From: Bacteroidales bacterium
GTDB taxonomy: Bacteria; Bacteroidota; Bacteroidia; Bacteroidales; UBA4181
Reading direction: 5' to 3'
NCBI GenBank assembly: GCA_017523725.1
Contig: JAFWVY010000067.1
Span: 1 to 64,000 of the forward strand
Length of the DNA: 64,000 bases
The position numbers and the translations under genes were made by a program. Below, piece after piece: positions 1-10,595 of the stretch. The notes below the pieces were generated by a model. That model saw only the letters and a program-made list of their open reading frames with translations, was not told the origin of the DNA and made no database searches. Within the stretch, counting starts at the first letter, position 1. The number at the start of each line of letters is the position of its first letter.

Positions 1-112
1 CCGGATTCCTGCAAAGCATTTCGCAGCATGCTGCATGTGGTTGTTTTACCATTGGTTCCTGTGACAACGATGATTTCCATACCACGCGATACCACTTCGA
101 GAATTCTCTTAC

Positions 113-113
<1 letters not shown>
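1..113 (-). pseudogene. Mur-ligase ATP-binding domain fragment (foreign end sequence)
   Basis: Reading the minus strand from about 113 down to 3 gives one open frame with the ATP-binding loop GTNGKTTT (36-59), preceded by the hydrophobic strand EIIVVT. This is the hallmark of Mur ligases and most resembles the MurT / lipid II isoglutaminyl synthase type, though MurE cannot be excluded. The frame runs off the window edge on one side and collides head-on with valS at about 107-113 on the other. MurT is typical of Gram-positive bacteria, and this stretch looks less GC-rich than the rest. It is therefore probably not part of this genome but a chimeric contig end. The family call rests on a short motif only. 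Confidence 0.7.
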
Positions 114-1252
<1,139 letters not shown>

Positions 1253-1263
1253 ACCGCCATACC

Positions 1264-2568
1264 ATGAGACACCGTATCATTTATTCTATTGGACTAATTT
1301 GCAGCCTCTTATTGGTTTCTTGCAGCAGCCGCCAACGTTATGTCATCACGGACTACGGCGCCGTCGGTGACAGTCTGACCATGAACACCCAGGCCATCCA
1401 GCAGCTGATAGACGACTGCGCCCAGAAAGGGGGCGGCATCGTGGTGGTGCCCCGCGGCACGTTCCTGACAGGAGCCCTTTTCTTTAAACAAGGGGTCGAT
1501 CTGTACCTCGAGGAAGGGGGCAAGTTGCAGGGATCCGTCCGGCAGGAGGATTATCCGAACATCGACACACGATGGGAAGGTATCGAACGCAAATGGACTT
1601 CCGCGCTCATCAACTTCATCGGCGTGAAAGGCTGCATCGTCAGCGGCGAAGGCACCATCGACGGCAGCGGCGACATCTGGCTGGCCAACAGCAATGAAGC
1701 GAAACGGCAGAGAGAAGCGTTGCTGGACTCGTTGCAGCAGGCCTATCCCGACTCGACCATCACGCTCCCGTCCATCCCTTATGTGGGCCGGCCGCGTCTG
1801 ATCTGCTTCCAGGAGTGCTCCGATGTCATCATCCGCGACATCCGGCTGCACAACCAGGCTGTCTGGTGTCTGCACATCCTTTATTCCAAAAATGTGCTGG
1901 CATCCAATCTGCATATTTCGGCCGACCACAACATCCCCAGTTCTGACGGCATCGACATTGATTCCAGTGCAGATGTCGTCGTTGAGAAATGCACCATCGA
2001 TGTCAACGACGACTGCATCTCCATCAAGGCAGGCAAGGACAGCGACGGCCTCCGCGTGAACCGTCCGAGTGAACGTATTACCGTGAGGGACTGCTTCTTC
2101 GGATACGGGCACGGCGGTGTGGCCATGGGCAGCGAAACTTCCGGCAGCATCCGCAACGTGGAAATCGTAGATTGCATCGCCGATGCCGGCAACTGGGCGC
2201 CGATCCGTTTCAAGACCCAGCCCAGCCGCAGCGGCGTCGTCGAAGACATCGTATTCCGCAATATCGAAATCCGGGATGCACGCCAGGCCTTTGAAATGAA
2301 CATGGAATGGCGCATGGTCAATCCACTGCCGCCGGCCGAAGTGCTGCCGGTCTTCCGGAACATCCGACTCATCGGCGTCCACGGCAAGGCCAACGCCACC
2401 GGCAGTTTGCACGGACTTGATGACAGCCCCATTCAGAATGTCGTATTCGAAGACTGCCACATACAGGCTTACAGCGACCTGCAAGTTTCAAACGTCACCG
2501 GGCTCCAGCGGGAAGGACTGCACGTCGAGTTGATGGAACGGCCAGCCCGGAATATTTCAAGACCCTGA
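1264..2568 (+). CDS. GH28-family polygalacturonase-like lipoprotein
   Basis: A 434-residue protein with a lipoprotein signal (hydrophobic segment ending LLLVSC, Cys at about residue 20), so probably anchored in the outer membrane or periplasm. The mature N-terminus ITDYGAVGD followed by a Gly-rich IVVVPRGTFLTG strand is the classic opening of the right-handed beta-helix of GH28. The middle has repeated beta-helix rungs, including the DGIDIDSS and NDDCISIKAG segments (catalytic Asp region) and YGHGGVAMGSETSG (catalytic His region). Family knowledge: GH28 enzymes hydrolyse galacturonic-acid linkages in pectin or rhamnogalacturonan. It sits 12 bases before a CE12-type esterase, which supports pectin as substrate. 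Exact linkage specificity cannot be read from sequence. Confidence 0.9.
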   Translation: MRHRIIYSIGLICSLLLVSCSSRQRYVITDYGAVGDSLTMNTQAIQQLIDDCAQKGGGIVVVPRGTFLTGALFFKQGVDLYLEEGGKLQGSVRQEDYPNIDTRWEGIERKWTSALINFIGVKGCIVSGEGTIDGSGDIWLANSNEAKRQREALLDSLQQAYPDSTITLPSIPYVGRPRLICFQECSDVIIRDIRLHNQAVWCLHILYSKNVLASNLHISADHNIPSSDGIDIDSSADVVVEKCTIDVNDDCISIKAGKDSDGLRVNRPSERITVRDCFFGYGHGGVAMGSETSGSIRNVEIVDCIADAGNWAPIRFKTQPSRSGVVEDIVFRNIEIRDARQAFEMNMEWRMVNPLPPAEVLPVFRNIRLIGVHGKANATGSLHGLDDSPIQNVVFEDCHIQAYSDLQVSNVTGLQREGLHVELMERPARNISRP

Positions 2569-2580
2569 ATACACCGGAAT

Positions 2581-3909
2581 ATGAATAGCAAATCACTCAT
2601 CGGAAAAATACTCGCCATCTGCTGTCTTATGACCGCAGGCCAGGCGGCAGCCCAGCAAGACAGCTGGAAATTCGATTTCGGCAACGGTAAAGCCGAAAAG
2701 GGTTACATCCAGGTAACCTCTGCCGATGTGTACGGCGCCGGCAAGAGCTACGGATTCGACATCGGTTCCAAAGTACAGGACGTCAACCGCGGCGGCAACA
2801 AATTGCTCGGCGATTTCTGCACGGCTGGACAACCGTTTTTCTTCTCGGTGGACCTGCCGGAAGGCAACTACACGGTCAAGGTGATCATGGGGGATGCCAA
2901 GGATGCGACGGTGACCACTGTCCGGGCCGAATCGCGACGCCTGGCGGTGGAACGCGCCGCGACGACCGCCGGCAAGTACGCCACTTATACCTTCAATGTC
3001 AACATCCGCAACACGGTCATCCGCGACAACGAAACGGTCCGGCTCAAATCGCGCGAATACGGCAAACTTAACTGGGACGACAAGCTCACCCTGGAGTTCA
3101 ACGATGCCCGGCCCTGCATCAACGCCATTGAAATTACCCGGAACGACAAGGTCGTCACGGTGTTCCTGGCCGGCGACTCGACCGTCGTGGATCAGGACAA
3201 CGAACCATGGTGCGGCTGGGGGCAGATGATTCCCCGTTTCTTTGACGAACACATCGTGTTTGCCAATTATGCGGAATCGGGCGAGACTCTCGCTTCGTTC
3301 GAAGGTGAACGGCGGCTGGCCAAGCTCATGACCAAAATCAAAGCCGGCGATTACCTGTTCATCGAATTCGGGCACAACGACCAGAAGAACAATAATATAA
3401 CGGCATATAGGAACAACCTGGTCAAGTTTATCGAAACCGCCCGCGGCGTGGGGGCACACCCGGTGCTGGTCACGCCGATGAACCGGCGCACTTTCGATGC
3501 CGAACGCAAGGTCACCAACTCGCTGGCCGGCTACACCGACACGGTACAAGCCGTCGGCGCCCGCTACAATGTGCCGGTCATCGAACTCAACGCCAGAAGC
3601 AAAGTGCTGTATGAAGCCCTTGAAGCACAAGGAACTGACTTCTCAAAGAACGCATTTGTGCACTATGCTGCCAATACGTTTCCGGGACAGACCTCCGCGT
3701 TGGCCGACAACACTCATTTCAACCCTTACGGCGGCTACCAGCTGGCCAAATGTGTCATCGAAGAGATGAAACGTCTGAATCTCGAAGACTTTACGTCGCA
3801 CATCCGGCCAGACTACACCGCCTACGACCCGGCACAGCCGGATCCGTTCAACGATTTTAAAATCCCGCCTTCGCCGACCATTTCGCTGGTGAAACCCGAA
3901 GGCGACTGA
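2581..3909 (+). CDS. Secreted CE12-type rhamnogalacturonan acetylesterase with N-terminal beta domain
   Basis: A 442-residue protein with a cleavable signal peptide (about residues 1-25, ending AAAQQ). Residues ~28-185 form a beta-rich domain resembling a galactose-binding carbohydrate module. Residues ~190-430 are an SGNH hydrolase: the nucleophile block FLAGDST (Ser200), block III FGHND (Asn266), and block V DNTHFN (Asp376, His379). The combination and wording of these blocks match the rhamnogalacturonan acetylesterase family CE12, which removes acetyl groups from galacturonic acid in pectin. It is co-directional with the GH28 gene 12 bases upstream, a plausible two-gene pectin unit. A second, shorter CE12 protein without the N-terminal domain lies at 49189-49944. 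Confidence 0.9.
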   Translation: MNSKSLIGKILAICCLMTAGQAAAQQDSWKFDFGNGKAEKGYIQVTSADVYGAGKSYGFDIGSKVQDVNRGGNKLLGDFCTAGQPFFFSVDLPEGNYTVKVIMGDAKDATVTTVRAESRRLAVERAATTAGKYATYTFNVNIRNTVIRDNETVRLKSREYGKLNWDDKLTLEFNDARPCINAIEITRNDKVVTVFLAGDSTVVDQDNEPWCGWGQMIPRFFDEHIVFANYAESGETLASFEGERRLAKLMTKIKAGDYLFIEFGHNDQKNNNITAYRNNLVKFIETARGVGAHPVLVTPMNRRTFDAERKVTNSLAGYTDTVQAVGARYNVPVIELNARSKVLYEALEAQGTDFSKNAFVHYAANTFPGQTSALADNTHFNPYGGYQLAKCVIEEMKRLNLEDFTSHIRPDYTAYDPAQPDPFNDFKIPPSPTISLVKPEGD

Positions 3910-3925
3910 CCGTAATTTTTTAAAC

Positions 3926-4816
3926 ATGAAGACCGCATTTGTTTTTCCCGGGCAAGGCGCCCAGTTCCCCGGCATGGGGCAGCAGCTTTACGAGGATTTC
4001 CCGCTGGGACGGGATTTGTTCGAGCAGGCCAACGACCTGCTGGGATTCCGTATCACCGATGTCATGTTCAGCGGGACGGCCGAAGATCTGAAACAGACCC
4101 GGGTCACCCAACCGGCTGTCTTTCTGCATTCCGTCATCCTCGCAGCCCTGTTGGGCGACCGCTTCAGACCGGATATGGCCGCCGGACACTCCCTGGGAGA
4201 GTTTTCCGCTCTGACCGCCGCCGGTGCCCTGTCTTTCGAAGACGGGCTGCGTCTGGTCTCCGCCAGGGCCGTTGCCATGCAGAAAGCCTGCGAAATGCAG
4301 CCCTCGACGATGGCCGTCGTGCTCGGACTGCCCGATGAAACGGTCGAAAATGTATGTCAGGAAATTACCGGCGTGGTGCCTGCCAATTACAACTGTCCGG
4401 GACAGTTGGTCATATCCGGGACAGAGGCGGCGGTGGACGAAGCCTGCATCCGCCTCAAGGAAGCCGGCGCCAAACGGGCCATGCGCCTGCAGGTGGGCGG
4501 CGCATTCCACTCACCGCTGATGCTGCCGGCACGGGAGGAACTGGAAGAGGCCATCGACCGGACGGCCTTCAACTGGCCACGTTGTCCAATATACCAGAAC
4601 GTGGATGCACAGCCGACACAGGATCCCGACTTGATCAAGCGGAACCTCAAGGCCCAGCTGACCGCTCCCGTGCGCTGGACACAGTCCGTCCGCAACATGG
4701 TGCAGGACGGTGCCATGCAGTTCACTGAACTGGGACCGGGTAAGGTCCTGCAGGGATTGATTCAGAAAATCGCACCCGAGACGACGGTGTCGGGATTCAA
4801 CAATATTGAAATATAA
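3926..4816 (+). CDS. fabD: Malonyl-CoA:ACP transacylase
   Basis: FabD transfers malonyl from CoA to acyl carrier protein, supplying the elongation unit of fatty acid synthesis. The 296-residue protein has all the landmarks: N-terminal FPGQGAQ, active-site GHSLGE (Ser89), and the catalytic His in GAFHSPLM (His195). Length is normal for the family. It starts 16 bases after the esterase gene and ends 12 bases before thrA, all on the same strand. Co-transcription is possible but would be functionally mixed. No internal promoter was recognised. Confidence 0.97.
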   Translation: MKTAFVFPGQGAQFPGMGQQLYEDFPLGRDLFEQANDLLGFRITDVMFSGTAEDLKQTRVTQPAVFLHSVILAALLGDRFRPDMAAGHSLGEFSALTAAGALSFEDGLRLVSARAVAMQKACEMQPSTMAVVLGLPDETVENVCQEITGVVPANYNCPGQLVISGTEAAVDEACIRLKEAGAKRAMRLQVGGAFHSPLMLPAREELEEAIDRTAFNWPRCPIYQNVDAQPTQDPDLIKRNLKAQLTAPVRWTQSVRNMVQDGAMQFTELGPGKVLQGLIQKIAPETTVSGFNNIEI

Positions 4817-4828
4817 ACTTTTAACGAC

Positions 4829-7261
4829 ATGCAAGTAATCATATTCGGCGGCGCTTCGCTGGGTACGCCAGAGGCCATCCGCCTGGTCCGTCAGAACATT
4901 GTTTCACGCAAGGAGAAATGCGTGGTGGTGGTATCGGCTTTCGAGGACATGACACAACGGCTCATGCAACTGGCCGACATGGCTGTCTGCCACAACGACG
5001 ACTACAAGGTCCGACTGGCGAAAATCCAGGAGGAACACGAGGAAATCATCGACGAATTGGTGCCTGCAGACCGCTGCCAGGTAGTCAAACGTCAGGTGAA
5101 GGACATTTTCGTCACCTGTGCACAACTGCTGGAAGGCGCCTATCTGCTGCAGGCGATGCCTCGGCAGGCCCGGATCAGACTCTGCGGCGCCGGCCCCATC
5201 CTTTCGGCGACGATCCTGTCACATGTCATTCCCGGCACACAATACGTGGATGCCTGCGACCTTATCCGTACCGGCTGTGAAAGGAAACAAGCCTTCGTCC
5301 TGAAGGAAGAAACACAGGCGCAGATCCGTGCCCGGCTGCAGACGTTGACTGCAACAGCCATCGTGGCGGGCGGCATCGGCCGGAACGAGGACGGCAGCCT
5401 TGCTGTTCTGGGACGGAAAGGGACCGACTGCACCGCTGCGCATATTGCCGCCGCCCTGCAGGCCGACGTGCTGGAACTCTGGATCAACACCGACGGCTTC
5501 ATGACAGCCGATCCGGAAATCGTACAGCGGACCATGCCCATCCCTTCCATGTCGTACAACGAAGCCTTCGAACTGTCGCATTTCGGCGCATCGCTTATCT
5601 ATGCGCCGTCGCTGCAGCCTGTTTATCTGGCGCATATCCCCATCCATATCCGGAACACCTTCAATCCGGAGGCCGAAGGCACATGGATCGGCCGGGATGC
5701 CAGCAGCAGCGAGACGGCCCGCATCAAAGGCGTATCCTCCATTCCGAACGTAACGATGGTCACGGTCCAGAGTCCTGCCATCGTCGGTGTATCCGGCTCG
5801 TCCAAACGTCTGTTTGACGCCCTCGCACGCGTGTCGGTCAATGTCATCCTGATTACCCAGGCTTCATCGGAATTCTCCATCACGTTCGCCATCCAACCGG
5901 AAGACACCGACCGGGCGGTCCGGGCCATCCGCGAGGAATTTGCGGCAGAAGCGGCCGGAGGATACGACTTCCATGTCACTACGGAAAGCGACCTGTCCAT
6001 TATCGCCGTGGTGGGGGAACAGATGAAAAACATGCCCGGCGTGGCTGCCACCCTCTTCAAGGCACTGGCCCGCAACGGCATCAGCGCCGTCGCCGTGGCC
6101 CAGGGCTCGTCGGAACTCAACATTTCCATCGCCATCCGGAAAGATGCCCTGCGCAAAGCGCTCAATGTCATCCACGAGGACTTCTTCATTACCATGGGAT
6201 TCAAGACATTGCATCTTTTCCAGGTAGGTACGGGCACCGTCGGCAACAGCCTGCTCAAACAGATTGGCAGCCAACGGGACATCCTGATGGAACGTCATAA
6301 ACTGAAAATCAACATCATCGGTGTAGCCAACATCGACAAAATGCTGTTCGATCTGAAAGGCATCCCGGGCGAGAGCTACGACAAGGAAATCGAGCAGCGC
6401 GGCGAGCCCATCGATCTCGACAAGTTCGTAGAACGCATCAAAGCGCTGAACCTCCGAAACAGTGTATTCGTCGACTGTACGGCCAGTCCGGTCATCGCCT
6501 CCAAATACGAGACTCTGCTCGACAATTTCATCTCCGTTGTCACACCGAACAAGATTGCCTGCTCATCAGCTTACAGCCGGTACGAGAATCTGAAACGGAT
6601 GGCCAAGGAACGTGGTGTACGTTTCCTGTACGAAACAAACGTTGGTGCGGGTCTGCCTATCATCAACACCATGAATGACCTGATTCTCAGTGGTGACAAG
6701 ATTCTGCGCATCGAGGCGGTACTGTCCGGGACGCTCAATTTCATTTTCAACACCATCAGCAGCGAAATCCCGCTGAGTCAGACCATCCGGCTGGCCAAGG
6801 AACAGGGTTATTCCGAGCCGGATCCGCGCATCGACCTCAGCGGCACCGATGTTGTACGCAAGATTCTGATCCTGTCGCGCGAAGCCGGATGCGCTCTTGA
6901 GAAAGAGGATATCGTGGTCAACAAATTCCTGCCCGATGACTGCTTCGAAGGTACGTTGGACGATTTCTGGAAGAAAGTACCGGCCTACGATGCCCAGTTC
7001 GAGCAGGAACGACGCAAAATCGAGCAGGAGCACAAACGCTGGCGCTTCGTTGCCGTCTTCGAGAACGGCCAGGCTTCGGTGGGGCTGCGTACAGTGGACC
7101 AGTGCCATCCGGCCTACAATCTGGAAGGGAGCAACAACATCATCCTCATTACGACTGAACGGTACAAGGAATTGCCCATGGTCATCAAAGGCTATGGCGC
7201 CGGAGCGGAAGTGACGGCGGCCGGCGTCTTCGCAGACGTTATCCGCGTGGCCAATCTGTAA
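4829..7261 (+). CDS. thrA: Aspartokinase (degenerate)-homoserine dehydrogenase fusion
   Basis: An 810-residue ThrA-type fusion: kinase-like domain (1-290), paired ACT regulatory domains (about 310-455), homoserine dehydrogenase (about 461-810). The dehydrogenase half looks intact, with the NAD(P) loop GTGTVG (467-472), the segment NVGAGLP and the DLSGTD substrate and catalytic region. The kinase half does not. The ATP-site Lys of the usual KFGGTS motif is Ile (IIFGGAS, residues 4-10), the usual FGERLS block reads CGAGPILS (119-126), and LGRGGSD reads LGRKGTD (194-200). Homoserine dehydrogenase activity is likely; aspartokinase activity is doubtful. The pathway is threonine/methionine synthesis from aspartate semialdehyde. 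Confidence 0.9.
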   Translation: MQVIIFGGASLGTPEAIRLVRQNIVSRKEKCVVVVSAFEDMTQRLMQLADMAVCHNDDYKVRLAKIQEEHEEIIDELVPADRCQVVKRQVKDIFVTCAQLLEGAYLLQAMPRQARIRLCGAGPILSATILSHVIPGTQYVDACDLIRTGCERKQAFVLKEETQAQIRARLQTLTATAIVAGGIGRNEDGSLAVLGRKGTDCTAAHIAAALQADVLELWINTDGFMTADPEIVQRTMPIPSMSYNEAFELSHFGASLIYAPSLQPVYLAHIPIHIRNTFNPEAEGTWIGRDASSSETARIKGVSSIPNVTMVTVQSPAIVGVSGSSKRLFDALARVSVNVILITQASSEFSITFAIQPEDTDRAVRAIREEFAAEAAGGYDFHVTTESDLSIIAVVGEQMKNMPGVAATLFKALARNGISAVAVAQGSSELNISIAIRKDALRKALNVIHEDFFITMGFKTLHLFQVGTGTVGNSLLKQIGSQRDILMERHKLKINIIGVANIDKMLFDLKGIPGESYDKEIEQRGEPIDLDKFVERIKALNLRNSVFVDCTASPVIASKYETLLDNFISVVTPNKIACSSAYSRYENLKRMAKERGVRFLYETNVGAGLPIINTMNDLILSGDKILRIEAVLSGTLNFIFNTISSEIPLSQTIRLAKEQGYSEPDPRIDLSGTDVVRKILILSREAGCALEKEDIVVNKFLPDDCFEGTLDDFWKKVPAYDAQFEQERRKIEQEHKRWRFVAVFENGQASVGLRTVDQCHPAYNLEGSNNIILITTERYKELPMVIKGYGAGAEVTAAGVFADVIRVANL

Positions 7262-7295
7262 ACCGGCAGCCGTGGAGCGACGCCGCATACGCCCG

Positions 7296-10200
7296 ATGGA
7301 GATGCCGGCCCTGCTGGGCATGGTGCTCTGTCTTGCATGCTCCGTCATCCATGCCGCACCGCGGAAAGATGCACTGGCCGACCTGCTGCAGACGGAACTG
7401 CAACGGGAAATGACGGCGTGGCAAGCCACCGCTTCCCCGCCCTACTTTGTCAGTTTCCGCGTAGATGACCAACAGACCTGGTATCTGGAGGCCTCCTTCG
7501 GAGCCGTTTCCGAACATCAGGACCGGCATTACCGGATTTTCACCCCGATGGTCCGCGTCGGCGACTGGCAGTTCGACAACTACCATCCATCGGACAATGG
7601 ACCGGAGGATGCAGAAACCACCTATCTTCCACTTGAAGACGAACCGGATGCCGTCCGGCAGGTCGTCTGGCTGTCGGCAGACGCTGCCTACCGTGCGGCT
7701 GTTTCTCGTCTGGCCGCCGTCTCGGCCGATGCCGCCGTGCGTGTCCGGAATAACAGAGAATCAGCCGACTATACCGAAAGTCCTCCGGTGCAGTATATCG
7801 AATCACCCGCTGATGCACCGTTTTCGGCACGCGATGTGGAAAAATGGCTGCAACGGCTCTGCCGCTACAGTGCCATAGGGAAAGATTTTCCGGAGTTGTT
7901 GCGATGTGACGCCTCGCTGTCGGTCAGATACGTGCGCAAATACTATGTGTCGAGCGAGGGCAGTGTCATCGTGCAGAACCAGCCCTATGCCACGCTGAGC
8001 TGCGACTTGACGGCCAGGGCCGATGACGGTATGCAACTGCCGCTTTTCGTACAATGGTTCGCCTTCCGCCCCAACCGGCTGCCTGATGACAAAACGGTGA
8101 CAGACGCCATCAAGGACCTTGTACGCCGGCTGCAGCAACTGCAGAAAGCACCCGTGGCTGAACCATATTCCGGTCCGGCCCTGATGTCCGCCGACGCAGC
8201 CGGTGTTTTCTTTCACGAAATCTTCGGACACCGGGTGGAAGGTCAGCGCCTCAAAGACGAAAACGATGCGCAGACCTTTCGGCACATGCTCGGCGAAAGC
8301 GTCCTGCCCGCCGACATTTCCGTCACAATGAAACCACGGACCCGGCAGTTCGGCTCACAAGACCTGAATGGCTATTATCTGTATGACGATGAAGGTATGC
8401 CGGCAGATGAGGTGGATATCGTCCGGAATGGCATCCTGCGACGTTTCCTGATGTCGCGCACCCCCGTCCCTGGCATATCGGGCTCCAACGGGCATGGCCG
8501 CGCCGCCGCCGGCTACAATCCGGTCACCCGGCAGTCCAACCTGTTTGTCACATCCGACAGAGGTCTCGGCGAAAACGACCTGCGGCGGATGCTGATTGAA
8601 GAAATCAAGGCACAGGGAAAACCCTACGGCTATTTTTTCACAAAAGTCACCGGAGGTTATACGCAAACCAGCCGTTATTCCCCGAATGCATTCAATATCA
8701 GTCCTCTCGAGGTCTTCCGCATCTATCCTGACGGACGGCCTGACGAATTGGTACGCGGCGTGGATCTGATCGGGACTCCGCTTGCCATGCTGTCACAGAT
8801 AGCGGCGGCCGGCGGGACTCCGCAAGTCTTTACAGGCATGTGCGGTGCCGAATCAGGCTATGTGCCGGTCACCTGCGTCGCCCCGATGCTTTTCGTCAAA
8901 CGGATTGAGACCCAAAAACATGCCGTTGAGCAGGAACTGCCGCCGCTGCTGAAAGCACCGCAACCGGCTGACAAGAACAGAATCAATCTTCCGGAAGACG
9001 AACGGCTGCTGCAGGCGATGCAGGACGAACTGCGCCGCAACTGCGACAGTCTGGCGCTGACGAATGCCGAACGGCCGTTCCTGATACAATACACCCTGCA
9101 ACGTGGTACCGTATGGCGGACCCAGTCCACCCTCGGCAGCCCACTTTATGCAATGGAGCAACCCGTGCAAAGCACATCGGTCAAGACGCTTCTGGGTGAC
9201 TACCAGCGTACGAGCGCCGACAACGCCCTGCGCGCCAATGTCGGCGGGATATCGCCGCCGGCCGTTCTCGAGGCCGATTACGACGGCCTCCGACGGCAAT
9301 TCTGGCTCAAGACCGATGCCGCCTATAAAGAAGCCATCCTGCAGTGGCAAACCAAGCAGACACTGCTGCAGCAGATGCAGTTACCCGAAGAAGAGCTGGC
9401 TATTCCCGACCTGTTGCCCGTCGACAGCGTCACAAAACGAACCGTCCTTCCGGCGTACCGGGCCGACCTGGCCGCATGGAGCGCAAAAATGCAGCGCATA
9501 TCGCGCGTTTTCCGCCGATATCCGCAAATCCACTCTTCATACGCCGGCATGGAAGTCTATGCCGGAACATACTATACAGCCACCAGCGAAGGCGTCCTGC
9601 TGCAACAGCCTTCCCAACTGGCCGTCGCTTCGGTCACAGCGGCCGCCCGGACCGCCGACGGACTGAGCATATCAGACCGGCTCACCTACTACGGCCGCAC
9701 ACCGGCAGATTTCCCGCCGGAGGAGGTCATGGCAGCGGATGCCGCACAGATGGCCGGACAACTGCTTCGGACCAGCGAAGCCGGACGCATGGAGGAAAAT
9801 TATACGGGCCCCGTGCTGATGGAAGGCATGGCAGCCGCCAAGTATCTGGCACAAGGCATGTTCCTTTCGCAGGGACAAGGACTGATTACGTACAGGCCTT
9901 CCATCAGACAAACCGCCACCGCCCTGTCCGCCACCACGGAAGACCGCCTGCAGCACCGGGTCATGCCTACCGATCTGTCTGTTATCGCCATGCCGTATCT
10001 GACCCGGTACGAAGGACAGCTGCTGTGGGGCAGCTATTCGGTGGACGCCGACGGCATAGCACCAGATTCGACGTTGGTACTCATCGAAAACGGTATGCTG
10101 CGGCACCTGTTGGCGGGCAGAACGCCCACCGCAGCCGTCAGGCAAGCCACCGGACATCTCCGGTACGTGTACAATCCACAGAATATCAGCACACGGGTTC

Positions 10201-10595
10201 TGCCAGGCGTCCTGCTCTGCCGGTCTGACGCCGGCCTGACGACCGATTCGCTGAAAAACATGCTGCTGACAGCTGCCCGGGAAGAAGGATACCGCTACGG
10301 ATACATCGTCCGGACGATTCCGGGAGGCCGGACAGAACTGCTGTACAGGACAGACGTGACGGACGGCAGCGAAACACTGGTCCGCGCCGGCGTATTGTCC
10401 GACGTTACGTTCAAAGACTTGAAGAATATCCTGGGTGTGACAGAAACAATGGCAGCGCACAACATGCTGTGGAGCGATACCCCCGTCTCGTTCATCTGTC
10501 CGGAAGGCGTACTGTTCGGAGAACTGAACATTACAAAGGAAAATATGCGCAAAGCCGGACAGCCGCCGGCCATTCCCGGACCGCTGGATCAATAG
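7296..10595 (+). CDS. Secreted tandem TldD/PmbA-like metalloprotease (active plus inactive half)
   Basis: About 1,099 residues from the ATG at 7296, which gives a clean signal peptide (LLGMVLCLACSVIHA). A GTG at 7272 in the same frame is less likely. The first half carries the TldD zinc motif HEIFGH (residues 307-312) and the downstream TldD signature GMCGAESG. The second half (about 545 onward) repeats the architecture: EPYSGPALM in half one versus ENYTGPVLM in half two, and matching NGxLR and YGY segments. However, HEIFGH is replaced by a sequence without His or Glu. Family knowledge: TldD (catalytic) and TldE/PmbA (inactive) form a heterodimer that trims unfolded or modified peptides. Here both roles appear to be joined in one exported chain. 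Its stop overlaps the convergent rhomboid gene by 7 bases. Confidence 0.85.
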   Translation: MEMPALLGMVLCLACSVIHAAPRKDALADLLQTELQREMTAWQATASPPYFVSFRVDDQQTWYLEASFGAVSEHQDRHYRIFTPMVRVGDWQFDNYHPSDNGPEDAETTYLPLEDEPDAVRQVVWLSADAAYRAAVSRLAAVSADAAVRVRNNRESADYTESPPVQYIESPADAPFSARDVEKWLQRLCRYSAIGKDFPELLRCDASLSVRYVRKYYVSSEGSVIVQNQPYATLSCDLTARADDGMQLPLFVQWFAFRPNRLPDDKTVTDAIKDLVRRLQQLQKAPVAEPYSGPALMSADAAGVFFHEIFGHRVEGQRLKDENDAQTFRHMLGESVLPADISVTMKPRTRQFGSQDLNGYYLYDDEGMPADEVDIVRNGILRRFLMSRTPVPGISGSNGHGRAAAGYNPVTRQSNLFVTSDRGLGENDLRRMLIEEIKAQGKPYGYFFTKVTGGYTQTSRYSPNAFNISPLEVFRIYPDGRPDELVRGVDLIGTPLAMLSQIAAAGGTPQVFTGMCGAESGYVPVTCVAPMLFVKRIETQKHAVEQELPPLLKAPQPADKNRINLPEDERLLQAMQDELRRNCDSLALTNAERPFLIQYTLQRGTVWRTQSTLGSPLYAMEQPVQSTSVKTLLGDYQRTSADNALRANVGGISPPAVLEADYDGLRRQFWLKTDAAYKEAILQWQTKQTLLQQMQLPEEELAIPDLLPVDSVTKRTVLPAYRADLAAWSAKMQRISRVFRRYPQIHSSYAGMEVYAGTYYTATSEGVLLQQPSQLAVASVTAAARTADGLSISDRLTYYGRTPADFPPEEVMAADAAQMAGQLLRTSEAGRMEENYTGPVLMEGMAAAKYLAQGMFLSQGQGLITYRPSIRQTATALSATTEDRLQHRVMPTDLSVIAMPYLTRYEGQLLWGSYSVDADGIAPDSTLVLIENGMLRHLLAGRTPTAAVRQATGHLRYVYNPQNISTRVLPGVLLCRSDAGLTTDSLKNMLLTAAREEGYRYGYIVRTIPGGRTELLYRTDVTDGSETLVRAGVLSDVTFKDLKNILGVTETMAAHNMLWSDTPVSFICPEGVLFGELNITKENMRKAGQPPAIPGPLDQ

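Noticed and set aside
1309-2484. 391-residue open frame antisense to the GH28 gene
   Set aside because: Shadow; Asp/Ala/Val-rich with no domain and fully covered by a well-supported gene.
4829-7261. Calling thrA a pseudogene
   Set aside because: The frame is intact over 810 codons and the dehydrogenase half keeps all motifs; only the kinase half is altered.
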